From the NCBI RefSeq assembly GCF_900094705.1, contig NZ_FMAR01000001.1, positions 682,001 through 746,000 of the forward strand: a stretch of 64,000 bases of DNA, given 5' to 3'. Shown one piece after another: positions 9,363 through 17,915 of the stretch; position 1 is the stretch's first letter; the number at the start of each line of letters is the position of its first letter. The position numbers and the translations under genes were made by a program. Origin of the DNA: Chitinophaga costaii. Lineage in GTDB: Bacteria > Bacteroidota > Bacteroidia > Chitinophagales > Chitinophagaceae. The notes beneath the pieces are model-generated. The model ran no database searches. It was not told the DNA's origin and saw only the letters and a program-made list of their open reading frames with translations.

Positions 9363-10073
9363 ATGGGAAGGATATTTGAAGTAAGAAAGCATACCATGTT
9401 TGCCCGCTGGGATCGCATGGCAAAGCAATTTACCCGTATAGGAAAGGAAATCGCAATCGCTGTAAAAGCCGCAGGTCCCGAACCTGATAATAACCCCGCC
9501 CTGCGCCGTTGCTATCTTAACGCCAAGGCAGTAAATATGCCGAAAGATCGTGTAGAGGCCGCCATCAAGCGCGCTATGGGTAAAGACATTTCCAATTATG
9601 AAGAAGTGATATATGAAGGCTATGCCCCCCACGGCATTGCCATACTGGTAGAAACCGCAACCGATAATACCACACGCACCGTTGCCAATGTACGCATGCA
9701 TTTTAATAAAATGGGCGGTAGCCTGGGCAACAGTGGCTCCGTAGCTTTTATGTTTAACCGGGTAGGAGAATTCAAAGTGAAAAACGAAGGACAGGATCTG
9801 GAAGAACTGGAACTTGAACTAATCGATTACGGACTGGAAGAAATTGGGGAAGACAGCGAAGGCAATATTATTATCCGGGCCGCTTTCAGCGAATTTGGTA
9901 ATATGTCTAAAGCATTGGAAGATAAAGGCCTTACACTCATTAGCTCCGAACTGAAACGTATTCCGCTTAACACCGTAGAATTACCAGAAGACCAGGCCAA
10001 GGAAGTATTGGAACTGGTAGACCGGCTAGAGCAGGATGAAGACGTACAGCAGGTATTTTACAACCTAAAATAA
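9363..10073 (+). CDS. yebC: YebC/PmpR family transcription/translation regulator
   Basis: A 236-residue protein. It has the YebC signature at the N-terminus ([22 protein letters not shown], then [21 protein letters not shown] and [17 protein letters not shown]) and the acidic second and third domains ([29 protein letters not shown]). Family members act as DNA-binding regulators, and recent work links YebC proteins to translation of proline-rich stretches; the function here is inferred. A longer reading frame opens at 9270, but the conserved N-terminus and the promoter at 9297-9304 both favour 9363. Confidence 0.93.
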   Translation: MGRIFEVRKHTMFARWDRMAKQFTRIGKEIAIAVKAAGPEPDNNPALRRCYLNAKAVNMPKDRVEAAIKRAMGKDISNYEEVIYEGYAPHGIAILVETATDNTTRTVANVRMHFNKMGGSLGNSGSVAFMFNRVGEFKVKNEGQDLEELELELIDYGLEEIGEDSEGNIIIRAAFSEFGNMSKALEDKGLTLISSELKRIPLNTVELPEDQAKEVLELVDRLEQDEDVQQVFYNLK

Positions 10074-10161
10074 GCCAATGCCGTACGTGGAAAGTCTCAC
10101 TGGTATCCCTGTGTGAATTATAACGTAACAGCTTCCACTCCAGCCTGGTATAAAATACTAA

Positions 10162-10195
10162 AACGCCTTCCGTTGCCGGAAAGCGTTTTTTTATT
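10162..10195 (+). terminator. Terminator after yebC
   Basis: Stem AACGCCTTCCG/CGGAAAGCGTT (one mismatch) with a short loop, followed by a run of T (TTTTTTTATTTTTT). It separates yebC from the convergent response regulator gene. Confidence 0.8.
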
Positions 10196-10216
10196 TTTTA
10201 AACATCCCTATTTAAA

Positions 10217-10945
10217 TCAATTATGCAAGGCTGCAGTCGTGTAAGAGGGGCGGGTTTTATTATCGAAAGAAAACTTGAACCCTAGACCATGCATGGTTTC
10301 TATTTTCACGGAAGGGTCTACACGGAAATGCTTGCGCAGGCGAGTCATATATACGTCCATACTGCGGCCCACGAAGAAATCATCGACGCCCCATACATGC
10401 ATGAGGATAGTTTCACGTCTGACCTTTTTATTGGCATTTTCACATAAATATTTCAGCAAATCCGCTTCTTTGGGAGGAAGGCACACACAGGTACCGGATT
10501 CTGGATGCAGTATTTTTAATTCGGTATAGTCGAAGGTTAAAGTACCAATATGATAAAGCAGCCTCCGGTCTGGTTGAAGCCGGGCGCGTTTCAAAAATAC
10601 TTTGATGCGCAAGGCCAGTTCTTCAAAATTAAATGGTTTGCCCAAATAGCCATCAGCGCCGGAATTAAAGCCCATCATTTTGTCTTCTTCCATAAACCGG
10701 CTGGAAATAAAGAACAAAGGCACGTGCCCGTCTTTTTGGCGTATTTCCCGGGCCAGCTCAAAACCGTCTTTGCCCGGCATCATCACATCCAGCAAGCAGG
10801 CGTCAAAAGGGCGCTGCTGGAATGTTTCCCATCCTCGCTCCCCGTTTTCACAACAAATAACTTCGTAGTCTGCCTTTTCCAAATAGCGTTTCAACACTTT
10901 CGCAAAGAAATGATCATCTTCCACCAGAAGAATTCCTGCTTTCAT
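10217..10945 (-). CDS. Response regulator, OmpR/PhoB type
   Basis: A 242-residue two-domain regulator. The receiver domain spans about 1-120, with acidic pocket residues Glu9, Asp10 and Asp11, phospho-acceptor Asp53 in LLDVMMPG, and a conserved Lys in GKPFNFEEL. The C-terminal winged helix spans about 130-230 and includes LPPKEADLLKYLCENANKKVRRETIL and MDVYMTRLRKHF, the OmpR recognition region. It should bind DNA as a phosphorylated dimer. No histidine kinase gene is adjacent, so the input is unknown. The upstream 488 bp is non-coding and contains a possible small RNA on the other strand. Confidence 0.92.
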   Translation of the reverse strand: MKAGILLVEDDHFFAKVLKRYLEKADYEVICCENGERGWETFQQRPFDACLLDVMMPGKDGFELAREIRQKDGHVPLFFISSRFMEEDKMMGFNSGADGYLGKPFNFEELALRIKVFLKRARLQPDRRLLYHIGTLTFDYTELKILHPESGTCVCLPPKEADLLKYLCENANKKVRRETILMHVWGVDDFFVGRSMDVYMTRLRKHFRVDPSVKIETMHGLGFKFSFDNKTRPSYTTAALHN

Positions 10946-11209
10946 ACTTAGGAGCTGTTTAGATTAGATAATAGGTATTGCGGTTAAACCTTTCATAGTA
11001 TGTGTACAAAATGGGGTAACATGCTCTCAATTAAATGTACCCATATCTACTATACACTTCAAAAGCAATTTAGTCACACTCTCCTATACCATTCATTTTG
11101 TTCATTATTGCTCGAAGATATTTTTCCCTATTATAAAATCCTCATAAACCAGCTACCAGTAAGGATTTACATGAATTTTCAAGTCTTTTTTAGTGAATAA
11201 GAAGTTAAT

Positions 11210-11225
11210 AACACTTGTAAGTGTT
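11210..11225 (+). promoter_or_regulatory. 16-bp palindrome upstream of a small-RNA-like promoter
   Basis: AACACTT-GT-AAGTGTT is a perfect inverted repeat ending 20 nt before the -7 element at 11246, so it sits in the -33 region. It could be an operator; no regulator can be assigned. Confidence 0.4.
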
Positions 11226-11245
11226 CGTCACATGAAACGGAATCT

Positions 11246-11340
11246 TATTTTTGAAAGGATAGTTTTTATTTTTTAACTAGTTGGTTTTACATCCAGTAAT
11301 GCTCTGACTGTTTTTACGGTCGGAGCTTTTTCTTACAAAT
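11246..11340 (+). ncRNA. Possible small RNA transcript (promoter to terminator)
   Basis: A TAnnTTTG -7 element (TATTTTTG, 11246-11253) is followed about 50 nt later by a hairpin GCTCTGAC/GTCGGAGC and the T-rich tail TTTTTCTT (terminator 11301-11336). No ORF of useful length lies between. A transcript of about 80 nt would start near 11259. The remaining bases of the 10946-11433 gap show no gene. It could instead be remnant regulatory DNA; expression data are needed to confirm it. Confidence 0.4.
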
Positions 11341-11376
11341 TGCTGCTACGACCTTATTTGGTCACTCTTTTATGGC

Positions 11377-11409
11377 AAAAAAAAACGCAGAACCTTGTAG
11401 TCCTGCGTT
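11377..11409 (-). terminator. Terminator after the E1 dehydrogenase gene
   Basis: On the minus strand, AACGCAG and CTGCGTT pair around a 12-nt loop and are followed by a run of nine T (A-run at 11377-11385 on the plus strand). Confidence 0.85.
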
Positions 11410-11433
11410 CTATGTATTTTTTTATTTTCCGCT

Positions 11434-13827
11434 TTATTCTTCCATCATTTCCATCACTACCCGAATCACATCTTCCACATTGGGTTTGGAAAAATAATCA
11501 CCGTCAGACCCATATGCGGGGCGGTGCGCCTGCCCGCTCAGTGTACGGGGCGCCACATCCAGCCAGCGATAACCTTGCTGCACTTCCATTACCTGCTGGA
11601 ACATAAAAGCCGAGCCCCCGCCAGGCACATCTTCGTCCAGAAACAGGATGCGATTCGTCTTTTTCAATGACTCCACAATGCTGTGGTGTATATCAAATGG
11701 CAGTAAAGTCTGCACATCGATAATCTCCGTAGAAACGCCAAATTCCTCCAGGGTGATGGCAGCTTCTTCCGCAATACGCAGCGTAGAACCATAAGATACA
11801 ATTGTAAGGTCGGTCCCGGATTTTATTACGTCCGGCACCCCCATGGGCACGGTAAAAGTATCCAGGTTGCTGGGAAGCTGCTCCTTAAGGCGATAGCCAT
11901 TGAGAGGCTCTATTACGATAGCTGGTTCATTAGCAGCCAAGAGTGTGCTATACATACCTGCAGCCTGTACCAGGTTGCGGGGAACGCATACATTAAAACC
12001 GCGCATTGAGTTCACAATCATGCCCATTGGAGACCCGGAATGCCAAACGCCTTCCAGCCGGTGGCCGCGGGTACGCACAATGAGGGGACAATGCATAACG
12101 CCCGCCGTACGATAGTGCAGGCTGGCCACATCGTCACTCAGTGGCTCCAGACCATAAAGTAAATAATCCAGGTATTGAATTTCCGCAATTGGTCGAAGTC
12201 CGCGCAATGCCATACCAATACCTTGACCCATAATGGTCAACTCCCGGATACCTGTATCAAACACCCTATGTTTGCCATGCTTCTGTTGTAGCCCGGCAAA
12301 ACCCTGGTTTACATCGCCAATTTTGCCCACATCTTCGCCGAAGGCAAATACCAAGGGATTATTTCCCAGCAACTGATCAAAATATTGGTTAATCACCTCG
12401 TATCCATTAATCAATACAGGCTCACCTTCATATGCTGCGGGTACTATGGGAACATTATGCACTGAGTTGACGCCAGTAGCGTGCAACAGGCTGTTGTAAT
12501 TTATATCTTCCTTTGCTTTTGTTGCTTCGAAAAAAGTTTTCAAAGCCGCCAATGCCGGGCTTTCCGCCTTGCGGAAGCGCAGCAGCACCTGGCTGATGCC
12601 TTTTAATACATCCCTGCGCAGGGGTTCGCGGTTATTTAGTAACTCCTCCAAAGTGTTTTTTACGAAATCCACCGCTCCATTACCTTCTGCCACCAAGGCC
12701 TGTAGCAATGCGGAGGCCTCCTGCACTTGTTGTTGAATAGGAGCTGCGTATTTATCCCAGGCCGATTTACGGGCTTCCAGGGCAAATGTTTTAGCTTTTA
12801 CCTCAATATCTTTCAGGGTAAGCTCGTCTGATAAGGCATTTTCCAAGATCCATTGCCGCATTTTGTGGTTACAATCAAATTCTTTTTCCCAGGCTATGCG
12901 TTCTTTACTTTTATAACGCTCGTGCGATCCGCTAGTAGAATGACCCTGCGGTTGTGTAAGCTCTTCCACATGAAACAATGCTGGCACATGTGTATCCCGG
13001 ATCTTGCGGATAGCCACTTCAAATACCTCGCACATACCGGCGTAATCCCAACCTTTTACATTGTAAATGTCGAACCCATTAGAATTCTCCGTTTTACGGA
13101 AACCTTCCAAAGCTGTGCTGATAGAGCCTTTGGTAGTTTGATACTTGCGCGGTACAGAAATGCCATATCCATCGTCCCAAACAAATACTGCCAGTGGCAC
13201 CTGCAACACACCTGCAGCATTCATGGTTTCCCAAAAATGACCTTCTGATGTAGAGGCATCTCCAATGGTAGTAAAACAAATTTCGTTGCCTTTATTGGAT
13301 AAATTAGTAAGCCCATGTAAGGACTCTACCTCGCGGAATACCTTGGATGCGAAAGCCAGTCCCAACGACCGCGGCATTTGCGCAGCGGTAGGAGAAAGAT
13401 CGGCGGCAGTGTTTTTCTGGGCGGTAAGATTTAACCACTTGCCGTCAGCACCCAGGTTGGGGGTAGCAAAGTGGCTATTCATTTGCCGGCCTGCGGAAAA
13501 TGGGTCATTGGCCAAGTCCGGATCAGCATATAATTGGGAGAAAAATTGCTCGGGAGTTGCAATGCCGGTTGCAAAAGCAAATGTCTGGTCGCGGTAATAC
13601 CCAGAACGAAAATCACCGGGCATGAAGTACTTGGACATGGCTACCTGGGCCAGTTCCTTGCCGTCCCCAAAAATGCCAAATTTTGCTTTGCCGGTAAGCA
13701 CTTCACGGCGGCCCAGCAGACTGATCTCCCTGCTTTCGCAAATTATTTGGTAGTCGCGCAACACCTCTTTCCTGAACTCTTCGAACGACAACCGGCTTTC
13801 CATATTTTTAGTGGTTTCAGTATTCAT
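11434..13827 (-). CDS. Fused 2-oxo acid dehydrogenase E1 alpha-beta (TPP-dependent)
   Basis: A 797-residue protein that joins the E1 alpha and beta subunits of a pyruvate or branched-chain 2-oxo acid dehydrogenase. The alpha part (about 1-370) carries the TPP motif GDASTSEGHFWETMNAAG near residue 192, and the region FVWDDGYGISVP. The beta part (about 460-797) begins FAFGEDVGKIGDVNQGF and ends with the transketolase C-domain (DVQTLLPFD, LFLDEDVPGGGSAFM). It would decarboxylate a 2-oxo acid and pass the acyl group to an E2 lipoyl subunit, not seen here. Fusions of this kind are common in Bacteroidota. It is monocistronic, with promoter TACTTTTG and its own terminator. The substrate is not certain. 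Confidence 0.9.
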   Translation of the reverse strand: MNTETTKNMESRLSFEEFRKEVLRDYQIICESREISLLGRREVLTGKAKFGIFGDGKELAQVAMSKYFMPGDFRSGYYRDQTFAFATGIATPEQFFSQLYADPDLANDPFSAGRQMNSHFATPNLGADGKWLNLTAQKNTAADLSPTAAQMPRSLGLAFASKVFREVESLHGLTNLSNKGNEICFTTIGDASTSEGHFWETMNAAGVLQVPLAVFVWDDGYGISVPRKYQTTKGSISTALEGFRKTENSNGFDIYNVKGWDYAGMCEVFEVAIRKIRDTHVPALFHVEELTQPQGHSTSGSHERYKSKERIAWEKEFDCNHKMRQWILENALSDELTLKDIEVKAKTFALEARKSAWDKYAAPIQQQVQEASALLQALVAEGNGAVDFVKNTLEELLNNREPLRRDVLKGISQVLLRFRKAESPALAALKTFFEATKAKEDINYNSLLHATGVNSVHNVPIVPAAYEGEPVLINGYEVINQYFDQLLGNNPLVFAFGEDVGKIGDVNQGFAGLQQKHGKHRVFDTGIRELTIMGQGIGMALRGLRPIAEIQYLDYLLYGLEPLSDDVASLHYRTAGVMHCPLIVRTRGHRLEGVWHSGSPMGMIVNSMRGFNVCVPRNLVQAAGMYSTLLAANEPAIVIEPLNGYRLKEQLPSNLDTFTVPMGVPDVIKSGTDLTIVSYGSTLRIAEEAAITLEEFGVSTEIIDVQTLLPFDIHHSIVESLKKTNRILFLDEDVPGGGSAFMFQQVMEVQQGYRWLDVAPRTLSGQAHRPAYGSDGDYFSKPNVEDVIRVVMEMMEE

Positions 13828-13855
13828 GCCTGGCGCTTAAAATTCACTTAAATTA

Positions 13856-13863
13856 CAAAAGTA
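13856..13863 (-). promoter_or_regulatory. Promoter -7 element of the E1 dehydrogenase gene
   Basis: On the minus strand TACTTTTG matches TAnnTTTG, about 30 nt before the ATG at 13827. Confidence 0.65.
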
Positions 13864-13971
13864 AGGTTAATTTATGCAGATGGAAAATGACTGAAATTCA
13901 GGCCTTCCAAGAAATTTATTTTTTTTAATAGGATTTTAATATTTTGTGAGTCCATTCACATTTATTGGCTG

Positions 13972-13979
13972 TAATTTTG
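13972..13979 (+). promoter_or_regulatory. Promoter -7 element of the DUF1573 gene
   Basis: TAATTTTG matches TAnnTTTG, about 60 nt before the ATG at 14041. Confidence 0.55.
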
Positions 13980-14040
13980 TTTAAATCAAAGGCAAATAAA
14001 CATTTTTTTTAACCAATCGTCTAAAAACCCTTATTAGCAT

Positions 14041-14472
14041 ATGAAAAAGTTACTCTTATCCCTGTTTGCATCTGCACTTGTAGCCACCGCTGCTTTGGCT
14101 CAGGCCCCCACTACCGCCGCTCCTGCTGGTCCGGATGCCTTGGTAAAGTTCAAAACTGAAAGTATCAATTTCGGCAAAACAACCCTGAACAAACCCGTTT
14201 CAGTGGATTTCGAATTTACCAATATTTCCAAACAGCCCGTGCTGGTGGAAGCTGCACGTGCTTCTTGCGGCTGCACCACTCCAAAGTGGACTACAGAGCC
14301 GATCCTGCCTGGCAAAACTGGCAAGGTTACCGCTAATTATTCTGCAAATAGTGTAGGTAATCAAACCAAAACTATTTGGGTGAAATTTAAAGGTGTAGAT
14401 CAGGATAAAGAACTGAAACTAAACGGTGAAGTGCTGACCGCTGCTCCTGCTGCCGCCGCAAAAACTAAATAA
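14041..14472 (+). CDS. Secreted DUF1573 domain protein
   Basis: A 143-residue protein with a signal peptide (residues 1-20, ending ALAQ). It has the DUF1573 Ig-like (ASH/MSP-type) core: VKFKTESINFGKTTLNKPVSVDF, FEFTNISKQPVLVE, then ASCGCTTPKW. The paired cysteines in SCGC are the family hallmark. C-terminal Ala/Lys-rich tail. Likely periplasmic or surface; the role of the family is poorly known. Monocistronic, with promoter at 13972 and terminator at 14490. Confidence 0.9.
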   Translation: MKKLLLSLFASALVATAALAQAPTTAAPAGPDALVKFKTESINFGKTTLNKPVSVDFEFTNISKQPVLVEAARASCGCTTPKWTTEPILPGKTGKVTANYSANSVGNQTKTIWVKFKGVDQDKELKLNGEVLTAAPAAAAKTK

Positions 14473-14489
14473 TTATTTCAGGTAATAGC

Positions 14490-14522
14490 GCCCTGCAGCT
14501 ACCCCGCTGCAGGGCTTTTTTA
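14490..14522 (+). terminator. Terminator after the DUF1573 gene
   Basis: Perfect 9-bp stem GCCCTGCAG/CTGCAGGGC with an 8-nt loop, then seven T. Confidence 0.9.
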
Positions 14523-14596
14523 TGTCCATGCAAGAATAAAGCCCGTTGCCTTTGCCATCTAATGCCTCGGTTACCAGCCTTTTGATGTGTTTACCT

Positions 14597-14604
14597 TACT
14601 TTTG
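14597..14604 (+). promoter_or_regulatory. Promoter -7 element of the aminotransferase gene (decides the start)
   Basis: TACTTTTG matches TAnnTTTG. It lies inside the longest reading frame (which opens at 14587), so the true start must be downstream; the ATG at 14626 is the next one. Confidence 0.65.
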
Positions 14605-14625
14605 CAATCCAAACTATATCGTTTC

Positions 14626-15828
14626 ATGACACCAACCATCAGTCAGCGCGGCCAGCAAATGCCCGCTTCACCGATCCGTAAATTAGTACCGTTCGCAGAA
14701 GCGGCTAAAAAGAAAGGCGTAAAAGTATACCATCTCAACATCGGCCAGCCCGATATTGAAACACCGAAAGCGGTACTGGACGCAGTTAGACACTCCGATT
14801 TTAAAGTGTTGGAATACAGCCATAGTGCCGGTAATGAAAGCTACCGCCGCAAGCTGGTGACGTATTACCAACGTTTTGGCGTGGAAGTAACACACCAACA
14901 GATCATTGTTACCACAGGTGGCTCTGAAGCCATCCTCTTTGGTTTCCTGGCCTGCCTGGATGCCGGTGATGAAGTGATTATTCCCGAACCTTTTTATGCC
15001 AACTACAATGGTTTTGCTACTGAAGCCGGCATTATAGTGAAAGCCGTAACATCCCAAATCAATAATGGTTTCGCCTTGCCAGACCTGTCGCAGTTTGAAG
15101 CACAGATCACACCCCGTACAAAGGCCATCGTTATCTGTAATCCTAATAACCCCACCGGTTATGTGTACAGCCAGGAAGAACTGGAAACTCTCAGCCAGCT
15201 TTGTTTAAAATATGGACTATTCCTCTTCAGTGATGAAGCTTACCGCGAGTTTTCCTACAACGGCGCTCCTTTCTCCGCCCTTAACCTGAAAGGCATGGAA
15301 AATAACGTAGTGGTAATGGACACCATTTCCAAACGTTACAGCGCTTGTGGAGGCCGTATTGGTGCCTTTGTAACGAAAAATCAGGCCCTACTGGACGCTA
15401 CAATGAAACTGGCCCAGGCCCGCCTTAGCCCGCCTAGTTTTGCCCAGATTGCTGGCGAAGCCGCTGTAGACCTTCCCTCTGATTATTTTAACGGTATTAA
15501 AGCAGAATACCAGCACCGGCGTGACATATTAGTGAAGTTGCTCAATGAAATTCCCGGCGTATACTGCCCCAACCCAGGTGGTGCCTTCTATGCAATCGCC
15601 AAATTACCAATAGACGATGCCGATAAGTTTTGCCAGTGGTTATTAGAATCTTTCTCCTGGGAAAACCAGACCGTTATGCTGGCTCCAGCTACCGGTTTTT
15701 ACGCCACACCCGGACTGGGCCGGCAAGAAGTGCGCTTAGCTTACGTGCTAAATGCCGAAGATATTGAAGCTGCCATGCAATGCCTGACCCAAGCACTCTA
15801 CGTATATCCAGGTAAAACACAGATATAA
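14626..15828 (+). CDS. PLP-dependent aminotransferase, class I/II (aspartate-type)
   Basis: A fold-type I aminotransferase of 400 residues. Conserved elements: LNIGQPDIETP near the N-terminus, TTGGSEAILFGFLACL (phosphate-binding start), ICNPNNPTGYVYSQEEL, LFSDEAYREFSY, and the Schiff-base lysine in DTISKRYSACGGRIGAF. The C-terminus has the substrate arginine in RQEVRLAYVLN. It likely transaminates aspartate or another 2-oxo acid/amino acid pair; the exact substrate is unclear. The start at 14626 is chosen because a promoter covers 14597-14604 and the MTPTISQRG start is family-like. No terminator was recognised immediately downstream. Confidence 0.92.
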   Translation: MTPTISQRGQQMPASPIRKLVPFAEAAKKKGVKVYHLNIGQPDIETPKAVLDAVRHSDFKVLEYSHSAGNESYRRKLVTYYQRFGVEVTHQQIIVTTGGSEAILFGFLACLDAGDEVIIPEPFYANYNGFATEAGIIVKAVTSQINNGFALPDLSQFEAQITPRTKAIVICNPNNPTGYVYSQEELETLSQLCLKYGLFLFSDEAYREFSYNGAPFSALNLKGMENNVVVMDTISKRYSACGGRIGAFVTKNQALLDATMKLAQARLSPPSFAQIAGEAAVDLPSDYFNGIKAEYQHRRDILVKLLNEIPGVYCPNPGGAFYAIAKLPIDDADKFCQWLLESFSWENQTVMLAPATGFYATPGLGRQEVRLAYVLNAEDIEAAMQCLTQALYVYPGKTQI

Positions 15829-16047
15829 TACATTATAATTAATTTTATATTTATTTTTTTAGACAAAAACATCATTTTTTATACCTCTAGTGTAGAATTA
15901 TTCAATTTTTATACATAAATTTGATTCAGCAACCAATTAAGAAAGTCAAATTCTTAATGTTTGTAAAAAGGTAATGCAAGAAGTGTTAGCAAATATTTAA
16001 CCTGCTTAATTTTATTAGAAACGTTTTTGGTGTGAACTTTGGAGGGA

Positions 16048-16055
16048 TAAGTTTG
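16048..16055 (+). promoter_or_regulatory. Promoter overlapped by a LacI-type half palindrome
   Basis: TTTG (16026-16029), an 18-nt spacer and TAAGTTTG (16048-16055) form a reasonable Bacteroidota promoter. AAACGTTT at 16019-16026, a palindrome with a central CG as in LacI/GalR operators, overlaps the -33 box. No coding gene starts downstream. Confidence 0.45.
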
Positions 16056-16107
16056 ATGCGTTAAATGTTAACAAATCACCAAACTTTAAAAAAAAGAGAA
16101 AGATTAA

Positions 16108-16121
16108 CTAAAACGTTTTAG
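16108..16121 (+). promoter_or_regulatory. 14-bp CG-centred palindrome (LacI-family-like operator)
   Basis: CTAAAAC-GTTTTAG is a perfect palindrome with a central CG, 10 nt upstream of the -7 element TATTTTTG (16132-16139). The core AAACGTTT is repeated at 16019-16026. The operator call is inference from motif shape. Confidence 0.4.
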
Positions 16122-16131
16122 CATAATACCT

Positions 16132-16208
16132 TATTTTTGTATCAGTTTTTCATAACGTGGAATTTATAAAGGCAAACGGCTCCGATCACGGAGCCGTATT
16201 TTTTTGCC
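16132..16208 (+). ncRNA. Possible small RNA, unit 1
   Basis: The -7 element TATTTTTG (16132-16139) is followed by the repeated motif GTTTTTCATAACGTGGAAT (16145-16163) and then a strong terminator: perfect stem ACGGCTCCG/CGGAGCCGT around ATCA, then a T-run (16175-16206). The implied transcript is about 60 nt with no ORF. The same motif plus a terminator recurs 276 bp downstream (unit 2). Confidence 0.45.
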
Positions 16209-16366
16209 CATATTCCTCGCCCACACCTGTTCTACAAAGATCACGAAAATGTTTTCGTGTAAAATATACTACCCCATCCGTCACCAGCTTAGCTCTTTAG
16301 GTTATTATCAATGTTATTTTCCCCTTCTTAATAAATCTTATAACAAAAAAACTCGTTCATTTTCAG

Positions 16367-16486
16367 TAATATTGCGGCACATAAAGCGGCGATAGTACTG
16401 CTCTAAGCATACCGTCTACCGTTTTTATAACGTGGAATAAGATAACAACGGTCCTGACTCTTCAGGACCGTTCTTTATTACACGTA
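16367..16486 (+). ncRNA. Possible small RNA, unit 2
   Basis: A near-match -7 element TAATATTG (16367-16374, one mismatch to TAnnTTTG) precedes GTTTTTATAACGTGGAAT (16421-16438), which equals the unit 1 motif apart from one missing base, and a perfect hairpin AACGGTCCTGA/TCAGGACCGTT (16447-16472) followed by CTTTATT. No ORF of note. It is convergent with carA. Confidence 0.4.
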
Positions 16487-16530
16487 GTACGCACATCGGT
16501 CACCTCATAAGCATTTTAACTACTAGTTTT

Positions 16531-16591
16531 CTATTGCATAAAAAAAGAGGAGCCATTGATCAAGGACCCCTCTTTTTTTTATGCAATAGTT
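16531..16591. terminator. Long inverted repeat, bidirectional terminator between the small-RNA region and carA
   Basis: Arms CTATTGCAT-A7-GAGG and CCTC-T8-ATGCAATAG form a stem of about 20 bp with one bulge. A- and T-runs lie within the stem, so each strand carries a GC segment followed by a T-run. It lies 11 nt beyond the carA stop. The rest of 15829-16601 contains no recognisable gene. Confidence 0.75.
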
Positions 16592-16601
16592 TATAGGCTG
16601 C

Positions 16602-17714
16602 TTATTGCTGGTGCTCTTTGATCAACTTAAAGAAATCATCAAACAAATAACGGCTATCGTGTGGGCCCGGTGTGCTTTCTGGATGATATTGCACAGAGAA
16701 TGCAGGTTTGTTTTTAATCCGGATTCCTTCTATTGACTGATCGTTTAGGTTCACGTGCGTTACCTCTACCTGATCACAGGAAGCTAGGGATGCAGGATCT
16801 ACCGCAAAGCCATGGTTTTGTGTAGTGACTTCACATAAGCCAGTTTGCAGATTCTTTACCGGATGATTCAGGCCACGGTGTCCGTGGTGCATTTTGTAAG
16901 TATTCATGCCATTGGCCAGTGCCAGTAATTGATGTCCCAGGCAAATACCAAACATGGGGCGTTCTGCCTCCAGAATCTTCTTTACCGTATTAATCGCGTA
17001 TTCCAGCGGGGCCGGATCACCAGGACCATTGGATACAAAATAAGCGTGTGGTTCAAATGCTTCGCAGGTTTCAAAAGAAGTATCGGTGGGGAACACTTTC
17101 AGGTAAGCACCTTTTTCGCTCAGGCATTTCAGCATATTGCGTTTAACACCGTTGTCCATCACCGCAATGCGTATCGGTGCATTTGGGTCGCCTACGTTGT
17201 AGGCTTCTTTAGTAGATACCTCCGCACATAGCGCCAGTCCTTCCATAGATGGCACCTTAGCCAGTTCGGCCTTCAGGGTTGCTTCATCCAGTATCTCTGA
17301 AGATATTATGCAATTCATAGCGCCTTTGCTCCGTATATGGGTTACCAGCGCACGGGTATCTACATCGTAGATCGTGACCACATTATTTTTAATAAGGAAT
17401 TGTTCGAGCGAAAGGTCGGCCTGTTTGCGGGAAAAGTTGTAGGCAATGTTCTTGCATATCAATCCGCTGATCTTTACATCATCACTTTCCACATCTTCTG
17501 CTTTTGTGCCATAATTGCCCGTATAGCAATTATTCATTATCAACACCTGTCCTTTGTAGGACGGGTCAGTAAAAACTTCCTGGTAACCGGTCATGCCCGT
17601 ATTGAAACAAAGTTCGCCGGAGGCGGTCCCTATTTTACCAAAAGCTTTCCCTTTAAAAACAGTCCCATCTTCAAGGAGAAGTATGGCTGGCTGAATGTTT
17701 CTTGCGTGCGGCAT
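16602..17714 (-). CDS. carA: Carbamoyl-phosphate synthase small (glutaminase) subunit
   Basis: Hydrolyses glutamine and passes ammonia to CarB for carbamoyl phosphate, used in pyrimidine and arginine synthesis. 370 residues. The N-terminal CPSase domain has ELCFNTGMTGYQEVFTDPSY; the C-terminal class I glutamine amidotransferase domain has the nucleophile in FGICLGHQLLALA and the catalytic HPE in VQYHPESTPGPHDS. The reading frame continues upstream to 17765 through the leader hairpin, but MPHARNIQPAILLLEDG at 17714 is the family-like start and the promoter lies at 17799. carB is not in the window. The leader contains a terminator, suggesting attenuation. Confidence 0.94.
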   Translation of the reverse strand: MPHARNIQPAILLLEDGTVFKGKAFGKIGTASGELCFNTGMTGYQEVFTDPSYKGQVLIMNNCYTGNYGTKAEDVESDDVKISGLICKNIAYNFSRKQADLSLEQFLIKNNVVTIYDVDTRALVTHIRSKGAMNCIISSEILDEATLKAELAKVPSMEGLALCAEVSTKEAYNVGDPNAPIRIAVMDNGVKRNMLKCLSEKGAYLKVFPTDTSFETCEAFEPHAYFVSNGPGDPAPLEYAINTVKKILEAERPMFGICLGHQLLALANGMNTYKMHHGHRGLNHPVKNLQTGLCEVTTQNHGFAVDPASLASCDQVEVTHVNLNDQSIEGIRIKNKPAFSVQYHPESTPGPHDSRYLFDDFFKLIKEHQQ

Positions 17715-17741
17715 CGTTAGAAATCTGCTGTTTTTACTTTT

Positions 17742-17782
17742 AAAAAAACCTTCAGGTAGTCCCAATCAACTCCCTGAAGGTT
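17742..17782 (-). terminator. Terminator hairpin inside the carA leader (attenuator candidate)
   Basis: On the minus strand AACCTTCAGG and CCTGAAGGTT form a perfect 10-bp stem with a 16-nt loop, followed by seven T. It lies between the promoter (17799-17806) and the carA ATG (17714), so transcripts starting there must pass it. Confidence 0.65.
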
Positions 17783-17798
17783 CGGATAAAAAACCGGG

Positions 17799-17806
17799 CA
17801 AAGGTA
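17799..17806 (-). promoter_or_regulatory. carA promoter, -7 element
   Basis: On the minus strand TACCTTTG matches TAnnTTTG. A TTTG lies 23 nt upstream (17830-17833), slightly farther than usual. The leader would be about 75 nt. Confidence 0.6.
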
Positions 17807-17915
17807 CAAAAAAACTGCATTAACTCCTACAAATAGTCGCACTCACCACCACAAAAAAGCCTTCAATTATCACCAACCTCACTCAACTCCCATTCATAAT
17901 TCAAAAATCATCATT

